Below, in pieces: positions 1 through 8,618 of a DNA stretch of 64,000 nucleotides. The position numbers were made by a program, and so were the translations under genes. The notes under the pieces were generated by a model that was not told the origin of the DNA, ran no database searches, and saw only the letters and a program-made list of their open reading frames with translations. Numbering within the stretch: the stretch's first letter is position 1; the number at the start of each line of letters is the position of its first letter. The DNA is from Chloroflexota bacterium (lineage in GTDB: Bacteria; Chloroflexota; UBA6077; JACCZL01): positions 1 through 64,000 of the forward strand of contig JAUJPG010000009.1 of NCBI GenBank assembly GCA_030447245.1. The letters are read 5' to 3'.

Positions 1-1
1 C

Positions 2-775
2 TACATCTACAGCATCATCAAGAAGCTATCGAGCCGTCCGGAGATGGTCTTGCCGGACCGCGCCCAGGTGACGATGACCGTCCCCTTCATGCGCGCCTAC
101 ACCGAGCTGCTGGTCAAGACCTGTCACCGCCGCGGGGCGTTCGCTATGGGCGGGATGGCCGCGTTCATCCCGAGTCGCCGAGACCCGAAGGTGAACGAAG
201 TCGCCCTGCCCAAGGTGCGGGAGGACAAGCTCCGCGAGTCGTCCGACGGCTTTGACGGGACCTGGGTGGCCCACCCTGACCTCGTGGCGCTTGCGATGGA
301 AGTGTTCCAGGATGCCCTGGGCGACAAGCCGAACCAGCTGGACAAACAGCGTCCAGAGGTCTCCGTGACGGCCGGGGACCTGCTGAACGTGCAGATACCA
401 GGCGCAACGATCACCGAGGCGGGGCTCCGCGCCAACATCAGCGTCGGCATCCAGTACATCGAGTCGTGGTTGCGCGGCATCGGCGCAGCGGCGATCAACA
501 ACCTGATGGAGGACGCGGCGACGGCCGAGATCTCGCGCTCTCAGATCTGGCAGTGGATCAAGCACGGTGCGCGCCTCGAGGAAGGCCCGACCGTGACCGC
601 CGACCTGGTCCGGAAGCTGGAGCAGGAGGAGCTGACCAGCATCCGCGAGGCGCTCGGCCAGCAGACGTACGATCGTGGCAAGTTCCAGGAAGCCTCCCGC
701 ATCTTCGAGCAGGTCTCGCTCGGTAGCTCCTTCGTCGAGTTCCTGACCATCCCGGCCTACGAGTACATCGACTGA
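2..775 (+). CDS. aceB: malate synthase A, C-terminal part
   Basis: This is the 3' end of a gene that begins before the window; 257 residues are visible. Malate synthase condenses glyoxylate with acetyl-CoA to give malate in the glyoxylate shunt. The reading frame is open from base 2. It carries the family block around residues 25-55 ([16 protein letters not shown], then [12 protein letters not shown]) and the C-terminal helical part with a typical IWQWIKHGA segment. It ends in TGA. A perfect 7-bp hairpin lies 40 bases downstream. No isocitrate lyase is seen in the window, so it may lie upstream. The identification is firm from motifs; only the missing N-terminus is unknown. Confidence 0.93.
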   Translation, partial: YIYSIIKKLSSRPEMVLPDRAQVTMTVPFMRAYTELLVKTCHRRGAFAMGGMAAFIPSRRDPKVNEVALPKVREDKLRESSDGFDGTWVAHPDLVALAMEVFQDALGDKPNQLDKQRPEVSVTAGDLLNVQIPGATITEAGLRANISVGIQYIESWLRGIGAAAINNLMEDAATAEISRSQIWQWIKHGARLEEGPTVTADLVRKLEQEELTSIREALGQQTYDRGKFQEASRIFEQVSLGSSFVEFLTIPAYEYID

Positions 776-815
776 CCCGGGCCATCGAGCATCGCTGGCG
801 CCCACCAGCAACCGC

Positions 816-831
816 TCACGGATTTCCGTGA
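816..831 (+). terminator. hairpin after malate synthase
   Basis: A perfect inverted repeat with 7-bp arms (TCACGGA and TCCGTGA) and a 2-base TT spacer lies 40 bases past the aceB stop. No U-run follows, so if it terminates transcription it is not a classical intrinsic terminator. It may only protect the 3' end of the transcript. Confidence 0.3.
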
Positions 832-962
832 CCGCCGCGTCCCGTGAATGCGTCGTGCTGGCGCCTCGGCGCAGGCGTATCCTCACCTCAAGAGCCCTCA
901 TCCACGGCATCGTTCCGGGTGAGGGCGGGGGTGACCAAGTGGGAGAGCGTTCCTGGCTTCTC

Positions 963-1154
963 ATGGAGATCGAAGGTCGCGAAGTGATTCGCGAGCGGCT
1001 GGCCGAGGCCGAACACGAGCGGCTGATCCAGCAGGTGGAAGGGCATCCGCGACGTCGGCGGAGCCTGGTCGCGGATGCCCTGCGGGGTGTCGCGCGGTGG
1101 CTCGACGGGGACGTCGGACCGTCCGGCGAGCGACGCCTCGCCCCAGCGAGGTGA
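963..1154 (+). CDS. small hypothetical protein
   Basis: A 63-residue frame starting at ATG 963. The protein is highly charged (Arg/Glu-rich) and predicted helical: an acidic-basic N-terminal helix (EGREVIRERLAEAEHERL) followed by an Arg-rich stretch. No cysteine, signal peptide or membrane segment is seen. It sits seven bases before the next small gene, with which it may be co-transcribed. I recognise no family. It could be an untranslated open frame; support is only its helix pattern and its position. Confidence 0.35.
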   Translation: MEIEGREVIRERLAEAEHERLIQQVEGHPRRRRSLVADALRGVARWLDGDVGPSGERRLAPAR

Positions 1155-1160
1155 GCGGCG

Positions 1161-1499
1161 ATGGACGCGGTTGTGGTCGTTGTCATGCTCGTCGCCCTGG
1201 CCGTCGCCGCACCCCGCTGGGGGCGCGACAGTACTGACGGGGTGTGCAGTGCGGAGTGGGAGCGTCGGGCCGCCTGGCGCTCCCACCGCGCCGGCTCGGC
1301 CGACCGCGGCGCTTCCGGCCGTCGGCCATCCCGTGCGCCCGCGGCGCGGCCAACTCCGTGGCTGCGTCGTCGCCCGGCTCTCCCGCGGTTGGTGAGCCCG
1401 GTGTATAACCTGGCGCTTGGACAGTCGCGAAAGAACCAACCGGGACGAACAACGGGGCGCGGGCCGGCCGAGGATGGCCGGGCCGCCGCCCCCGCCTGA
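1161..1499 (+). CDS. small membrane-anchored protein, unknown function
   Basis: A frame of 112 codons from ATG 1161. The first 18 residues form one hydrophobic segment (VVVVVMLVALAVAA). They are followed by a conserved-looking polar patch with WGRDSTDG and an EWERRAAWR stretch, a pattern I associate with very short membrane proteins of Thermomicrobia. The last 60 residues are low-complexity Arg/Ala/Pro and overlap the next gene, so the functional part is probably the first ~45 residues. Function is unknown. It could anchor a small complex at the membrane, but nothing here shows that. Confidence 0.45.
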   Translation: MDAVVVVVMLVALAVAAPRWGRDSTDGVCSAEWERRAAWRSHRAGSADRGASGRRPSRAPAARPTPWLRRRPALPRLVSPVYNLALGQSRKNQPGRTTGRGPAEDGRAAAPA

Positions 1500-2661
1500 G
1501 CGGCGCGCTACCCAGGGCCGGGCGCGTCGCGAGCGTCGGCCGATCTCGGCGCGATCCTCGCTCTTCGGCCGGCAGCTCTGGCGGATCGGCGATTGGGGCG
1601 GGGCCAGCGAGCAGATCGGTCGCCGTTGGGAGACGCTCGGTGCTCGAGCGCTGGAGCGGATGATTGGCACCCGGCGCTCCGGCCCGAACGGCGAGTCTTT
1701 TGTCGTCCGACGTGCCCTGGTCCTCGGCGCCGAGCCCGAGCTCGCGGCCGCTGTTCACGCCTCGGGTCGCGCTCACGCCGACGCGATCTTGCTTGGCGTC
1801 GCCAACGCACGGACGGTGCTCGAGCCGGTTGACTTCAAGTGGACGCTCGAGACGGCCAATCCCAGGCAGGTCGGCGCCGAAGTGCTCGGGCAGTTGTTGA
1901 CCGACGCGCCCGAGCTCCTAGAGCTGCGCCTGGCCGAGGCTCTGGCCGACCTCCCGGCTGGCGAGGTGCCGATCCTCCTGGACGGCGTCTTCATGGCTCC
2001 GGACCATGCCGAGAATCGCGCCCATCTCGCACCGACCGGACCGCTCGACCCAACCTGGGCCGTGCTTGTGCCGGTCGATCCCGAAGAGTTCTTCTCCCAA
2101 CTCCCCGGTTGGGACGCTGCTCGGGCCCTCGCCTGGGCAGACGGCGAGTCTCTCCGCACACTCGAGACCGCCGATCGCTACTATCGTCTCGGCGCCGGCG
2201 TCCTCGGCGCGTTGCGCCGCCAGCGGACCGGTCTGTTTGATGCCGAGACGGCCGCCCCGAACGGTCCCGCCGAGCTGGCGCAGCTTCGCCGAGAGCGACG
2301 CCTGACCACGACCGGCGAGCTGGTCGCGTACCTGGACCGTGCGCTGATCGCGCGTGCCGAGCTGGTTGAGCGGCTACGCGACGTCGAGCGGACCAGTTAC
2401 CCCTTCGGCCAGTTTCGACAGGACCTCGCCGCGCGCGGGGTGCCGATCGGCGGTCCTGGCGCGGATCGGCGCTGGGGCCGCCTGTACGGCGAGGTGATTC
2501 GGAAGGTTGGCGAGCGCGTCAGCGCCGCCGGCCGCGAGCTGATCGCCAGTGGCAAGACCGAAGCGGAAGCCCTGGCCGCCGTGGCCCTGCGCCAGGCGGA
2601 CTGGGCCGCCGTTGCCCGCCGCGCCGTCGACGATCTGCTGAACGCCCGCGTCGAGCGTTAG
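1417..2661 (+). CDS. hypothetical protein of unknown function
   Basis: A frame of up to 414 residues. The first start is TTG 1417; an ATG at 1474 (395 residues) is equally plausible, because the intervening residues are Arg/Pro-rich and disordered. The core (residues ~80-400) is a soluble alpha/beta-looking protein. Notable stretches are VRRALVLGAEPELAAAVH, VDFKWTLETANPRQVG and DGVFMAPDH. The C-terminal third is strongly helical and Arg/Glu/Ala-rich. No signal peptide or membrane segment is visible. The 3' end overlaps the convergent metallopeptidase gene by 4 bp. I do not recognise the family; codon use matches its neighbours, so it is probably a real lineage-specific gene. Confidence 0.7.
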   Translation: MDSRERTNRDEQRGAGRPRMAGPPPPPERRATQGRARRERRPISARSSLFGRQLWRIGDWGGASEQIGRRWETLGARALERMIGTRRSGPNGESFVVRRALVLGAEPELAAAVHASGRAHADAILLGVANARTVLEPVDFKWTLETANPRQVGAEVLGQLLTDAPELLELRLAEALADLPAGEVPILLDGVFMAPDHAENRAHLAPTGPLDPTWAVLVPVDPEEFFSQLPGWDAARALAWADGESLRTLETADRYYRLGAGVLGALRRQRTGLFDAETAAPNGPAELAQLRRERRLTTTGELVAYLDRALIARAELVERLRDVERTSYPFGQFRQDLAARGVPIGGPGADRRWGRLYGEVIRKVGERVSAAGRELIASGKTEAEALAAVALRQADWAAVARRAVDDLLNARVER

Positions 2662-4286
2662 TCCCCGACGGCAACCCGTCGGCTGCGCTCGAACACTGCA
2701 CCCTGGTGGTCCGTCACGCGAGCCAGCAGGACGTACTCGCCGGGCTCGACGCCGGTTAGGTCGATCGTGACCGCGTTCTCAGGGCCGTCGGCCAGCAGCC
2801 GACCGTCCAACCACAGCTCTAGCCACGCGACCGGGAAGTCAGCGCCGACGAACAGCTGGACAGAGCCTGCCCAGGGTATGGCCGGAATCTCCAGCGTCCA
2901 GGCCTGGGGCGTCGGGTAGCGAAACGCGGCATAGCTGAAGTATTCGGCGAAAAGCGGGTTCAGATTCGCCGTCGTCGCGGACTGGGCAAGGTCCAAAAAG
3001 GCCCGCGGCGTGGCCAGGCGATCGCGGTGGGTGGCGATGTGCTCGTGGAGCAGCGCCAGGAACTGAGCATCGCCGAGACGGCCTCGCAGTGCGTGCAGGA
3101 AGCGCGCGCCGCGTCGATAGACGACGCCAAAATACGGCCCATCGTCCGGAAAATCGTAGACGGTGCTGTCGACAGGTCGGCCGGCTGTGCCCCTGGCGGT
3201 CGACCGGTCGAGCACGCCCTGGTAGAGGTCGGGTCGGACGTCGGCGTAGTACAGCGTCGGCAGGTACTGGGCGAACGCCTCATCCAGCCAGGGGTCGGCG
3301 AGCTGATCGTTGCCGACCCAGCTGTAGAACCATTGATGGGCGATCTCGTGGGCCAGCAGCACGTCTAGCGTGCTGCCGTCGATCGGCACCGGCGCGTTGA
3401 TCTGGGCCGAGATCAGGACCAGGCCGGGGTACTCCATCCCCCCGTAGCTGGCCGGTAGGTCCCCGTCGACGATCGCCAGGTTCGGATAGGGATACGGCCC
3501 GAGGCGCGCGCCAAACCAGCGCACGAATTCAGCCCCGCGCTCGGCGTACAGCCGCGCACGCGAGGGAGAGAAGGCGTACCCCGTGACGCTCGTCCCGTCG
3601 ATCTCCATTGTCTGGGCGGCGTAGGCAGGCGAGGCGGCAAGCGCGAAGTCGCGCACGCCGCTTCCCTCGAATCGCCAGCGCGTTCCATCCTGCTCGACTA
3701 ATCGACCGGTCCCGGCGACAATCGCCGGTCGGTTGGTGGTCAGCGTGACATCGTAGTCGGCCACCTCGCTATAGAAGGCGTCGCCCACGTCGACGTACTG
3801 GCGGCGGTCCCAATCCCCGCGCCAGACGGCCAGCAGGGGGGCCCAGTTGCCGAGCGTGACACCGCGCGAGGTCGCTGTCAGCCGACCCTGCTGGCGGGGC
3901 AGCGCGATCGCGTAGCCTAGCTCGATCGTCGCCGTCGCCTCGGGCGCGAGCGGGCCGGCGAGTGAGAGCTCGAGCACGCTCCCCTCGATCCGCGCCTGCC
4001 GTGGCTGTCCATCCACCAGGCTCGCGTCCAGCGCAAACCTGCCGACCACGTTCGGCACGACCCGGAACACCACGCTCTCCAGCGGCTGACCGGTCCGATT
4101 CGTAAATGCGACGACCTGCCGCGCGGCCAGCCGTCCCGCGTCCAGGTCCAGCGCCGCCTCGATCCGGTACGCCGGCAGCGTCGCCGCGCGTGCGACCGGC
4201 GTGTCGCGGGTCGCGCCCCAAGGCTCGGCCAGCGAGACAAACGCCAGCAGGACCACCAGGAAAACGCGGATGGCGCGGTTCGGCAA
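2658..4286 (-). CDS. secreted M1-family zinc metallopeptidase
   Basis: A gluzincin aminopeptidase-like protein of ~542 residues. Residues 1-35 form a signal sequence (RVFLVVLLAFVSLA). A beta-rich N-terminal domain leads to the substrate loop GGMEYP (282-287, the GxMEN-like motif), the zinc site HEIAHQW (313-319) and the third ligand Glu336 in WLDEAFAQY. A small beta domain closes the C-terminus. The start is TTG 4286, with CCGGAG a few bases upstream. A longer open frame to 4700 exists but would run through the TPP riboswitch on the other strand, so it is rejected. It is likely extracytoplasmic peptide degradation, with substrate unknown. The gene is divergent from the thiamin operon. Confidence 0.88.
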   Translation of the reverse strand: MPNRAIRVFLVVLLAFVSLAEPWGATRDTPVARAATLPAYRIEAALDLDAGRLAARQVVAFTNRTGQPLESVVFRVVPNVVGRFALDASLVDGQPRQARIEGSVLELSLAGPLAPEATATIELGYAIALPRQQGRLTATSRGVTLGNWAPLLAVWRGDWDRRQYVDVGDAFYSEVADYDVTLTTNRPAIVAGTGRLVEQDGTRWRFEGSGVRDFALAASPAYAAQTMEIDGTSVTGYAFSPSRARLYAERGAEFVRWFGARLGPYPYPNLAIVDGDLPASYGGMEYPGLVLISAQINAPVPIDGSTLDVLLAHEIAHQWFYSWVGNDQLADPWLDEAFAQYLPTLYYADVRPDLYQGVLDRSTARGTAGRPVDSTVYDFPDDGPYFGVVYRRGARFLHALRGRLGDAQFLALLHEHIATHRDRLATPRAFLDLAQSATTANLNPLFAEYFSYAAFRYPTPQAWTLEIPAIPWAGSVQLFVGADFPVAWLELWLDGRLLADGPENAVTIDLTGVEPGEYVLLARVTDHQGAVFERSRRVAVGD

Positions 4287-4489
4287 AGGATCAGGCTCCG
4301 GGCGGGGCTGAGGGATTGTCAGGGCCTGGGCATGCAGGATGCCAATGTGGCGCACAAGGCTCGTCCGACCTGCTGAAGGTGCCGCGTCGCTTGACGCCCC
4401 CACACCGATTCCGTACCATCTTCTCCAGGGAGTGTGCAGCGCGCAGCAGGTGCCAGCTTGCACGTGGACAGCGTCGGCTCGGGAAGAGT

Positions 4490-4575
4490 CTGCTAGGGGA
4501 GCCATTGGCTGAGAGCCCGCATCCAGCGGGTAACCCTCTGAACCTGACCAGGTTAGAACCTGCGAAGGGAAGCGG
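4490..4575 (+). ncRNA. TPP (thi-box) riboswitch
   Basis: The sequence carries the conserved TPP riboswitch parts in order: TAGGGGAGCC (4494 on), GGCTGAGAG, ACCCTCTGAACCTGACC, GGTTAGAACCTGCGAAGGGAA ending near 4571. The matched helices P1 to P5 can be drawn from these. It lies 100 bases upstream of thiG on the same strand, as expected for feedback repression of thiamin genes by thiamin pyrophosphate. The 3' strand of the aptamer also contains AGCGGC, which can pair with the first arm of the downstream hairpin at 4602. Confidence 0.95.
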
Positions 4576-4601
4576 CAACCGAGGCACAGGGGTGTGTTTG
4601 G

Positions 4602-4628
4602 GGCCGCTTCGCCATTGGGGAAGCGGCC
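4602..4628 (+). terminator. riboswitch expression-platform hairpin
   Basis: GGCCGCTTC (4602-4610) pairs perfectly with GAAGCGGCC (4620-4628). The aptamer's 3' tail contains AGCGGC (4571-4576), which competes for GCCGCT in the first arm, so anti-terminator and terminator folds exclude each other. Only TT and a GC-rich tract follow, so the U-run is poor. Termination is plausible but might be Rho-assisted. Confidence 0.6.
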
Positions 4629-4671
4629 TTGCGCGTTGTACGAGGCGGCGCGCTTCGCAGGGGAGGACTCC

Positions 4672-5445
4672 ATGGACGATATGTTGGAGATCGCGGGCAA
4701 GCGCTTTCGCTCCCGCCTGATGCTGGGATCCGGAAAGTTCAGGACCGCTGCCGAGATGCGCGAGGCTTACGCCGCGGCTAACGCCGAGATCGTGACCGTC
4801 GCGATCCGCCGCCTGAACCTGGACGACCCGACCGAGAAGACTCTGCTCGACGAGATCGATTGGACCACGTACACGATCCTGCCGAACACGGCCGGCTGTT
4901 ACACGGTTGATGACGCCCTGCGGACGGCTCGCCTGGGTCGCGAGCTGACCGGCTCCAACTGGGTCAAGCTCGAAGTGATCGGAGACCCGAAGTACCTCTG
5001 GCCGGACCCGATCGGCACGCTCGACGCGGCGCGGCGGCTGGTCGACGAGGGGTTCGTCGTCCTGCCGTACACGACCGACGACCCGATCCTCGCCAAGCGA
5101 CTTGAAGAGGCCGGCTGCGCGACAGTCATGCCGATGGGCTCGCCGATCGGCTCCGGTCAGGGCATCCCGTCCTTCGGCCGGATCAAAGTGATTATCGAGC
5201 AGGCCAGCGTTCCGGTCGTCGTCGACGCTGGGCTGGGCGTCCCCTCGGACGCGGCGATCGCAATGGAGCTGGGCGCTGATGCCTGCCTGGTCAACACGGC
5301 GATCGCCGAGGCTGGCAATCCAGCCCTGATGTCCGAGGCATTCGCCGACGGCGTCCGAGCCGGGCGTAGGGGCTTCTTGGCCGGGCGGATCGTCCAGCGG
5401 GCGTACGCTAGCGCATCCAGCCCTCTGGAAGGGGTGGTCCGCTGA
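4672..5445 (+). CDS. thiG: thiazole synthase ThiG
   Basis: A 257-residue protein, the usual family length. ThiG builds the thiazole phosphate of thiamin from deoxyxylulose phosphate, dehydroglycine and the ThiS thiocarboxylate. The TIM-barrel signature is intact: the N-terminal SRLMLGSGK, the Schiff-base Lys99 in NWVKLEVIGD, and the phosphate-binding MGSPIGSGQGI and VVVDAGLGVPSDA loops. The ATG at 4672 is preceded by GGGAGG at 8 bases, whereas the longer frame from 4594 would start inside the terminator hairpin. It is the first gene of the riboswitch-controlled operon, 13 bases before thiE. Confidence 0.95.
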   Translation: MDDMLEIAGKRFRSRLMLGSGKFRTAAEMREAYAAANAEIVTVAIRRLNLDDPTEKTLLDEIDWTTYTILPNTAGCYTVDDALRTARLGRELTGSNWVKLEVIGDPKYLWPDPIGTLDAARRLVDEGFVVLPYTTDDPILAKRLEEAGCATVMPMGSPIGSGQGIPSFGRIKVIIEQASVPVVVDAGLGVPSDAAIAMELGADACLVNTAIAEAGNPALMSEAFADGVRAGRRGFLAGRIVQRAYASASSPLEGVVR

Positions 5446-5458
5446 GGGACGGCGTGCG

Positions 5459-6175
5459 GTGACCTCGGGTCGGCCACGCCTGCCGATTCCCTGCGTCATG
5501 CTGGTCACTGATCGGAGCGCGGCGGCGGAGCGGTCGGCCGCCGGCCCGTACCCGCGGCTCGAAGACGTGGTCGACGCGGCCGTCGATGGCGGCGTGAACG
5601 TCGTCCAGGTCCGCGGGCCGGACCTCCCGAGCGGCGAGCTGTACGAGTTGACCACGCGGTTGATCGGCGTCGTCGGCAGCCGTGCGCTGGTGCTGGTCAA
5701 CGACCGCCTGGACGTCGCCCTGGCGACCGGCGCCGATGGCGTCCAGCTTGGCCAGACCGCGCTACCCACCGAGGCGGCGCGACCGCTTGTCCCGACGCTG
5801 CTGCTCGGCCGCTCGGTCCATGACGTCGCCTGCGCTGCCGAAGCGGCGGTGCGCGGGGCGGACCTGCTCGTCGTCGGGACGATGTTCGCGACTGACTCGC
5901 ACCCGGGCCAGGTGCCGGCCGGACCGAACCTGCTTCGCAAGATCGCCGCGACGCTCCAACCGCGAGGGAGGCTGGGCTTGCCGCTGGTCGGCATCGGAGG
6001 CATCGCGGCGACGAATGCCGCACAGGTAATCGCCGCCGGCGCCAGCGGCGTGGCGGTCATCTCGGAGATTTTGCGCGCGCCTGACCCGCGCGAGGCGGCC
6101 GAGCGCCTGGTCGCCGCCGTCGACGAGGCCTGGCCAACGGCGCCGCTACACAAGCGACTCGAGCGATCTCGTTGA
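5459..6175 (+). CDS. thiE: thiamin-phosphate synthase ThiE
   Basis: A 238-residue TIM-barrel protein starting with GTG. It joins the thiazole and pyrimidine moieties to give thiamin monophosphate. Typical signatures are visible: VMLVTDRS at the N-terminus, VNVVQVRGPD (first phosphate region), LVNDRLDVALATGADGVQLGQ, SVHDVACAAEA and the C-terminal VGIGGIAATNAAQVIAAGASGVAVIS phosphate loop. It lies 13 bases downstream of thiG and should share the TPP riboswitch. The length is a little above the ~210 of minimal ThiE proteins because of a short N-terminal extension. Confidence 0.93.
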   Translation: MTSGRPRLPIPCVMLVTDRSAAAERSAAGPYPRLEDVVDAAVDGGVNVVQVRGPDLPSGELYELTTRLIGVVGSRALVLVNDRLDVALATGADGVQLGQTALPTEAARPLVPTLLLGRSVHDVACAAEAAVRGADLLVVGTMFATDSHPGQVPAGPNLLRKIAATLQPRGRLGLPLVGIGGIAATNAAQVIAAGASGVAVISEILRAPDPREAAERLVAAVDEAWPTAPLHKRLERSR

Positions 6176-6272
6176 ACGTCCCGATACTCCACATCAGATA
6201 CCACCGGGAGCACAGCGACACCTGGTTGGGCGCGGAGCGTGTCCGGGCCCTTCCAGTCGGTGGGGGTGCACC

Positions 6273-6479
6273 ATGATCCAGCTCACGGTCAACGGCAAAG
6301 CGCGCACGATCGACGCACCGCTGAGCCTACTCCAATTCCTCGAAAACTCCGGCATCAACCCGGAGATCGTCGCCGTCGAGCACAATGGCGAGATCGTCAA
6401 GCGGGCCCGCTACGCCGAGACGCCGCTGGCCGATGCCGACCGACTCGAGATCGTCCGGATGGTCGGTGGCGGCGCCTGA
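6273..6479 (+). CDS. thiS: sulfur carrier protein ThiS
   Basis: A 68-residue ubiquitin-fold protein (beta-grasp) that carries sulfur as a C-terminal thiocarboxylate to ThiG. The family pattern is clear: MIQLTVNGKARTIDAP, then LLQFLENSGINPEIVAVEHNGEIV, then DRLEIVRMVGGG. The C-terminus reads GGGA rather than ending in GG. One extra Ala follows the diglycine and would have to be trimmed or tolerated. GGGGG lies 7 bases before the ATG. It closes the thi operon. No adenylyltransferase ThiF is seen nearby. Confidence 0.9.
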   Translation: MIQLTVNGKARTIDAPLSLLQFLENSGINPEIVAVEHNGEIVKRARYAETPLADADRLEIVRMVGGGA

Positions 6480-6491
6480 GCCCGCCCGCCA

Positions 6492-7271
6492 CTACGCGCG
6501 GCGGAGAAGCCAGATGGCACTGGCGACCGCCGTCTCGAGGACGTAGCTCTCCCGTTGCTGCCTCTCGACGAACTCGAACAACAGCTCCGCATGTTGCGGC
6601 TGCTGCCTGGCCAGGGCGACGGCTCGATCGCGGATCAGTGCGGTGTTCCGCTCGTTCTCTGCCTCCGTCTCCGGCATTGTCGAGATCACCTCCTGCACCA
6701 GCGTGTCGCCGTGGGCAGTCAGGTGGCGGATCGTCTCGTCATGACCGGTGTAGCCCTCGTATCCGGGCGGTGGCGCCGACGTTGGGTCCACCAGGAACAC
6801 GTCGTCGATCAGGATGTAGCCGCCAGGGCGGACAACACGCCGAAGCTGTTCGACCGTCCGCTCTTGATCTCCGAGGATCGGCCCCACCGCCGCGTAGATG
6901 GCCACGTCGACCTGCTCCGATCGGTCGAGTGCGTCCCGCAAGTCCCCCTGCTGGAACTCGCAGAGGGCAGCGACACCGGCGTCGGCAGCGCGCCGCCGGG
7001 CCTCCTCAACGAAGCCGGGTAGGGCGTCGATGCCAGTAACTCGGAAGCCGAGCTCGCGAGCCAGGGTGATCGCCACCGCGCCCTTGCCGCACCCGAGGTC
7101 GAGCACGCGCGTCGTCTGGGGCTGGAGGTCGAGCGGACGGAGCAGGTCGACAGCGGTGTCGGGACTGCTCCCTAGCGCCCAGATGTCGGCCAGCAGCGCA
7201 GGCAGCAAGGGCAAGACCGACGGCGTGGCTTCCAGCGCGGTCGCCGCGTCGCGGTCGAGGCTGTCGCTCAT
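6492..7271 (-). CDS. class I SAM-dependent methyltransferase
   Basis: A 259-residue protein with a Rossmann methyltransferase core. Motif I is VLDLGCGKGAVAITLA (residues ~57-72), followed by an acidic residue in RVTGIDALP, then LCEFQQGDLRD, and the post-core VVRPGGYILIDDVFLVDP. It has 12 bases between its end and the end of thiS and is convergent with it, so it is not part of the thi operon. The substrate cannot be told from the sequence; the LIDDVF segment is common in small-molecule methyltransferases. There is no signal peptide. Confidence 0.82.
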   Translation of the reverse strand: MSDSLDRDAATALEATPSVLPLLPALLADIWALGSSPDTAVDLLRPLDLQPQTTRVLDLGCGKGAVAITLARELGFRVTGIDALPGFVEEARRRAADAGVAALCEFQQGDLRDALDRSEQVDVAIYAAVGPILGDQERTVEQLRRVVRPGGYILIDDVFLVDPTSAPPPGYEGYTGHDETIRHLTAHGDTLVQEVISTMPETEAENERNTALIRDRAVALARQQPQHAELLFEFVERQQRESYVLETAVASAIWLLRRA

Positions 7272-7387
7272 GTCAACGTTCGCGTGAGTCTATCACGCGG
7301 GACGGCGTGCCAGAGCCTGCGCATCCGGTGGTCCAGAGCCACGTCATCGCGAGGCTATACTGGCGACACGGCTGCTGGGGGAGCAAG

Positions 7388-8506
7388 GTGGACGAGTACC
7401 GCGAGCTGTTCCCGATCACGCGCGAGCGGATCTATCTGAACCACGCGGCGCTCGGCCCGTTGTCCAGCCGCTCGGTTGCGGCGCTCGAGGCGTGCGCCCG
7501 CGAGCAGGCCCTGCTGGCCGACCACGCGACCGAAGCGCGGCGCGTTCGCCACGATGCCGTCCGCCGCAAGCTGGCAGCGCTGATCGGGGCCGAGCCTGGC
7601 GAGGTCGCGACGGTCAAGAACACGCCGGAGGCGCTCAGCCTGGTCGCCGCTGGGCTGCGGTGGCGGCCTGGCGACCGCGTCGTCACGTCCGACCAGGAGT
7701 TTCCCGCCAACATCTATCCCTGGCGGAATCTTGCCGAGCGCGGGGTCGAGCTGCACCTGGTGCCGAGCCACGAAGGGCGCGTGCCGCTCGAGGCGGTCGT
7801 CGACGCGATCGACGACCGGACCCGGCTGGTCGCCCTGTCCTGGATCGAGTTCAGCACCGGTTATCGCAACGACCTCCAGGCGATCGCGGCGGCGTGCCGC
7901 CAGCGCGGCACGCTGCTGGCCGTCGACGCCATCCAGGGTATCGGGGCGATCCGGATGGACGTGCGCGAACTCGGGATCGACTTCCTCGGCTTCTCCTCGC
8001 ATAAGTGGCTGCTAGGACCGCTCGGAGTCGGGTGGTTCTACTGTCGACGCGAGCTTCTGGACCGCCTGGACCTTGTCATGGTTGGCCAGGGCAGCGTAGA
8101 TCAGGGATCGTCGTGGCTGGACTACGATCGTGAGCTGTGGCCCGACGCGCGCCGCTTCGAAACCGGCGCGCCGAACGCGCTCGGGCTGGCTGGCCTCGAG
8201 GCGTCGCTCGACCTGTTCGACGAGATCGGCACGGTCGGGGTCGAAGATCGCATCAAGCGTCTCTCCGACAGACTGGCTGCCGGCCTGGAGGAGCGAGGCT
8301 ACCGCCTCGGCGTCCGCCGTGGCCCGTCCGACTGGTCCGGCGTCGTCACGTTCACGAGCGAGCGTCACACCCCTGCCGAGATCCACGCCCGCCTGGATGA
8401 CGGCGGCGTGTCCACCGCCGTGCGCGAAGGTCGCGTCCGCGTGTCCCCGCACTTCTACAACACGCCCGAAGAGATCGACACGCTGCTTGCCACGCTACCG
8501 ACCTAG
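7388..8506 (+). CDS. class V aminotransferase (cysteine desulfurase-like fold)
   Basis: A PLP-dependent fold-type I enzyme of 372 residues from GTG 7388, which has GGGGGAGCAAG just upstream. The longer frame from 7307 adds 27 unrelated residues. Conserved parts are IYLNHAALGPLS at the N-terminus, the PLP-phosphate and stacking regions, DAIQGIGAIRMDV, and the Schiff-base Lys in FSSHKWLLGPLG. Isopenicillin-N-epimerase-like and kynureninase-like members share this layout. The reaction is not deducible. There is no cysteine-containing active-site loop typical of IscS, so it is probably not a desulfurase for the neighbouring thiamin genes. Confidence 0.85.
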   Translation: MDEYRELFPITRERIYLNHAALGPLSSRSVAALEACAREQALLADHATEARRVRHDAVRRKLAALIGAEPGEVATVKNTPEALSLVAAGLRWRPGDRVVTSDQEFPANIYPWRNLAERGVELHLVPSHEGRVPLEAVVDAIDDRTRLVALSWIEFSTGYRNDLQAIAAACRQRGTLLAVDAIQGIGAIRMDVRELGIDFLGFSSHKWLLGPLGVGWFYCRRELLDRLDLVMVGQGSVDQGSSWLDYDRELWPDARRFETGAPNALGLAGLEASLDLFDEIGTVGVEDRIKRLSDRLAAGLEERGYRLGVRRGPSDWSGVVTFTSERHTPAEIHARLDDGGVSTAVREGRVRVSPHFYNTPEEIDTLLATLPT

Positions 8507-8618
8507 CCGAACTTCCAGGCCGGTGACTGCTCGTTCGGGCGATGTGGCGGTGGCGGCGGCGGGCCTACAGTCTTCTCAACGGCGTGGCCAGATGGCCGCC
8601 ACCTGAGGAGGAGACGCC

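Noticed and set aside
2658-4700. Extended 680-residue start for the M1 peptidase
   Set aside because: The extension would lie across the TPP riboswitch, and TTG 4286 has a ribosome site and begins a signal peptide.
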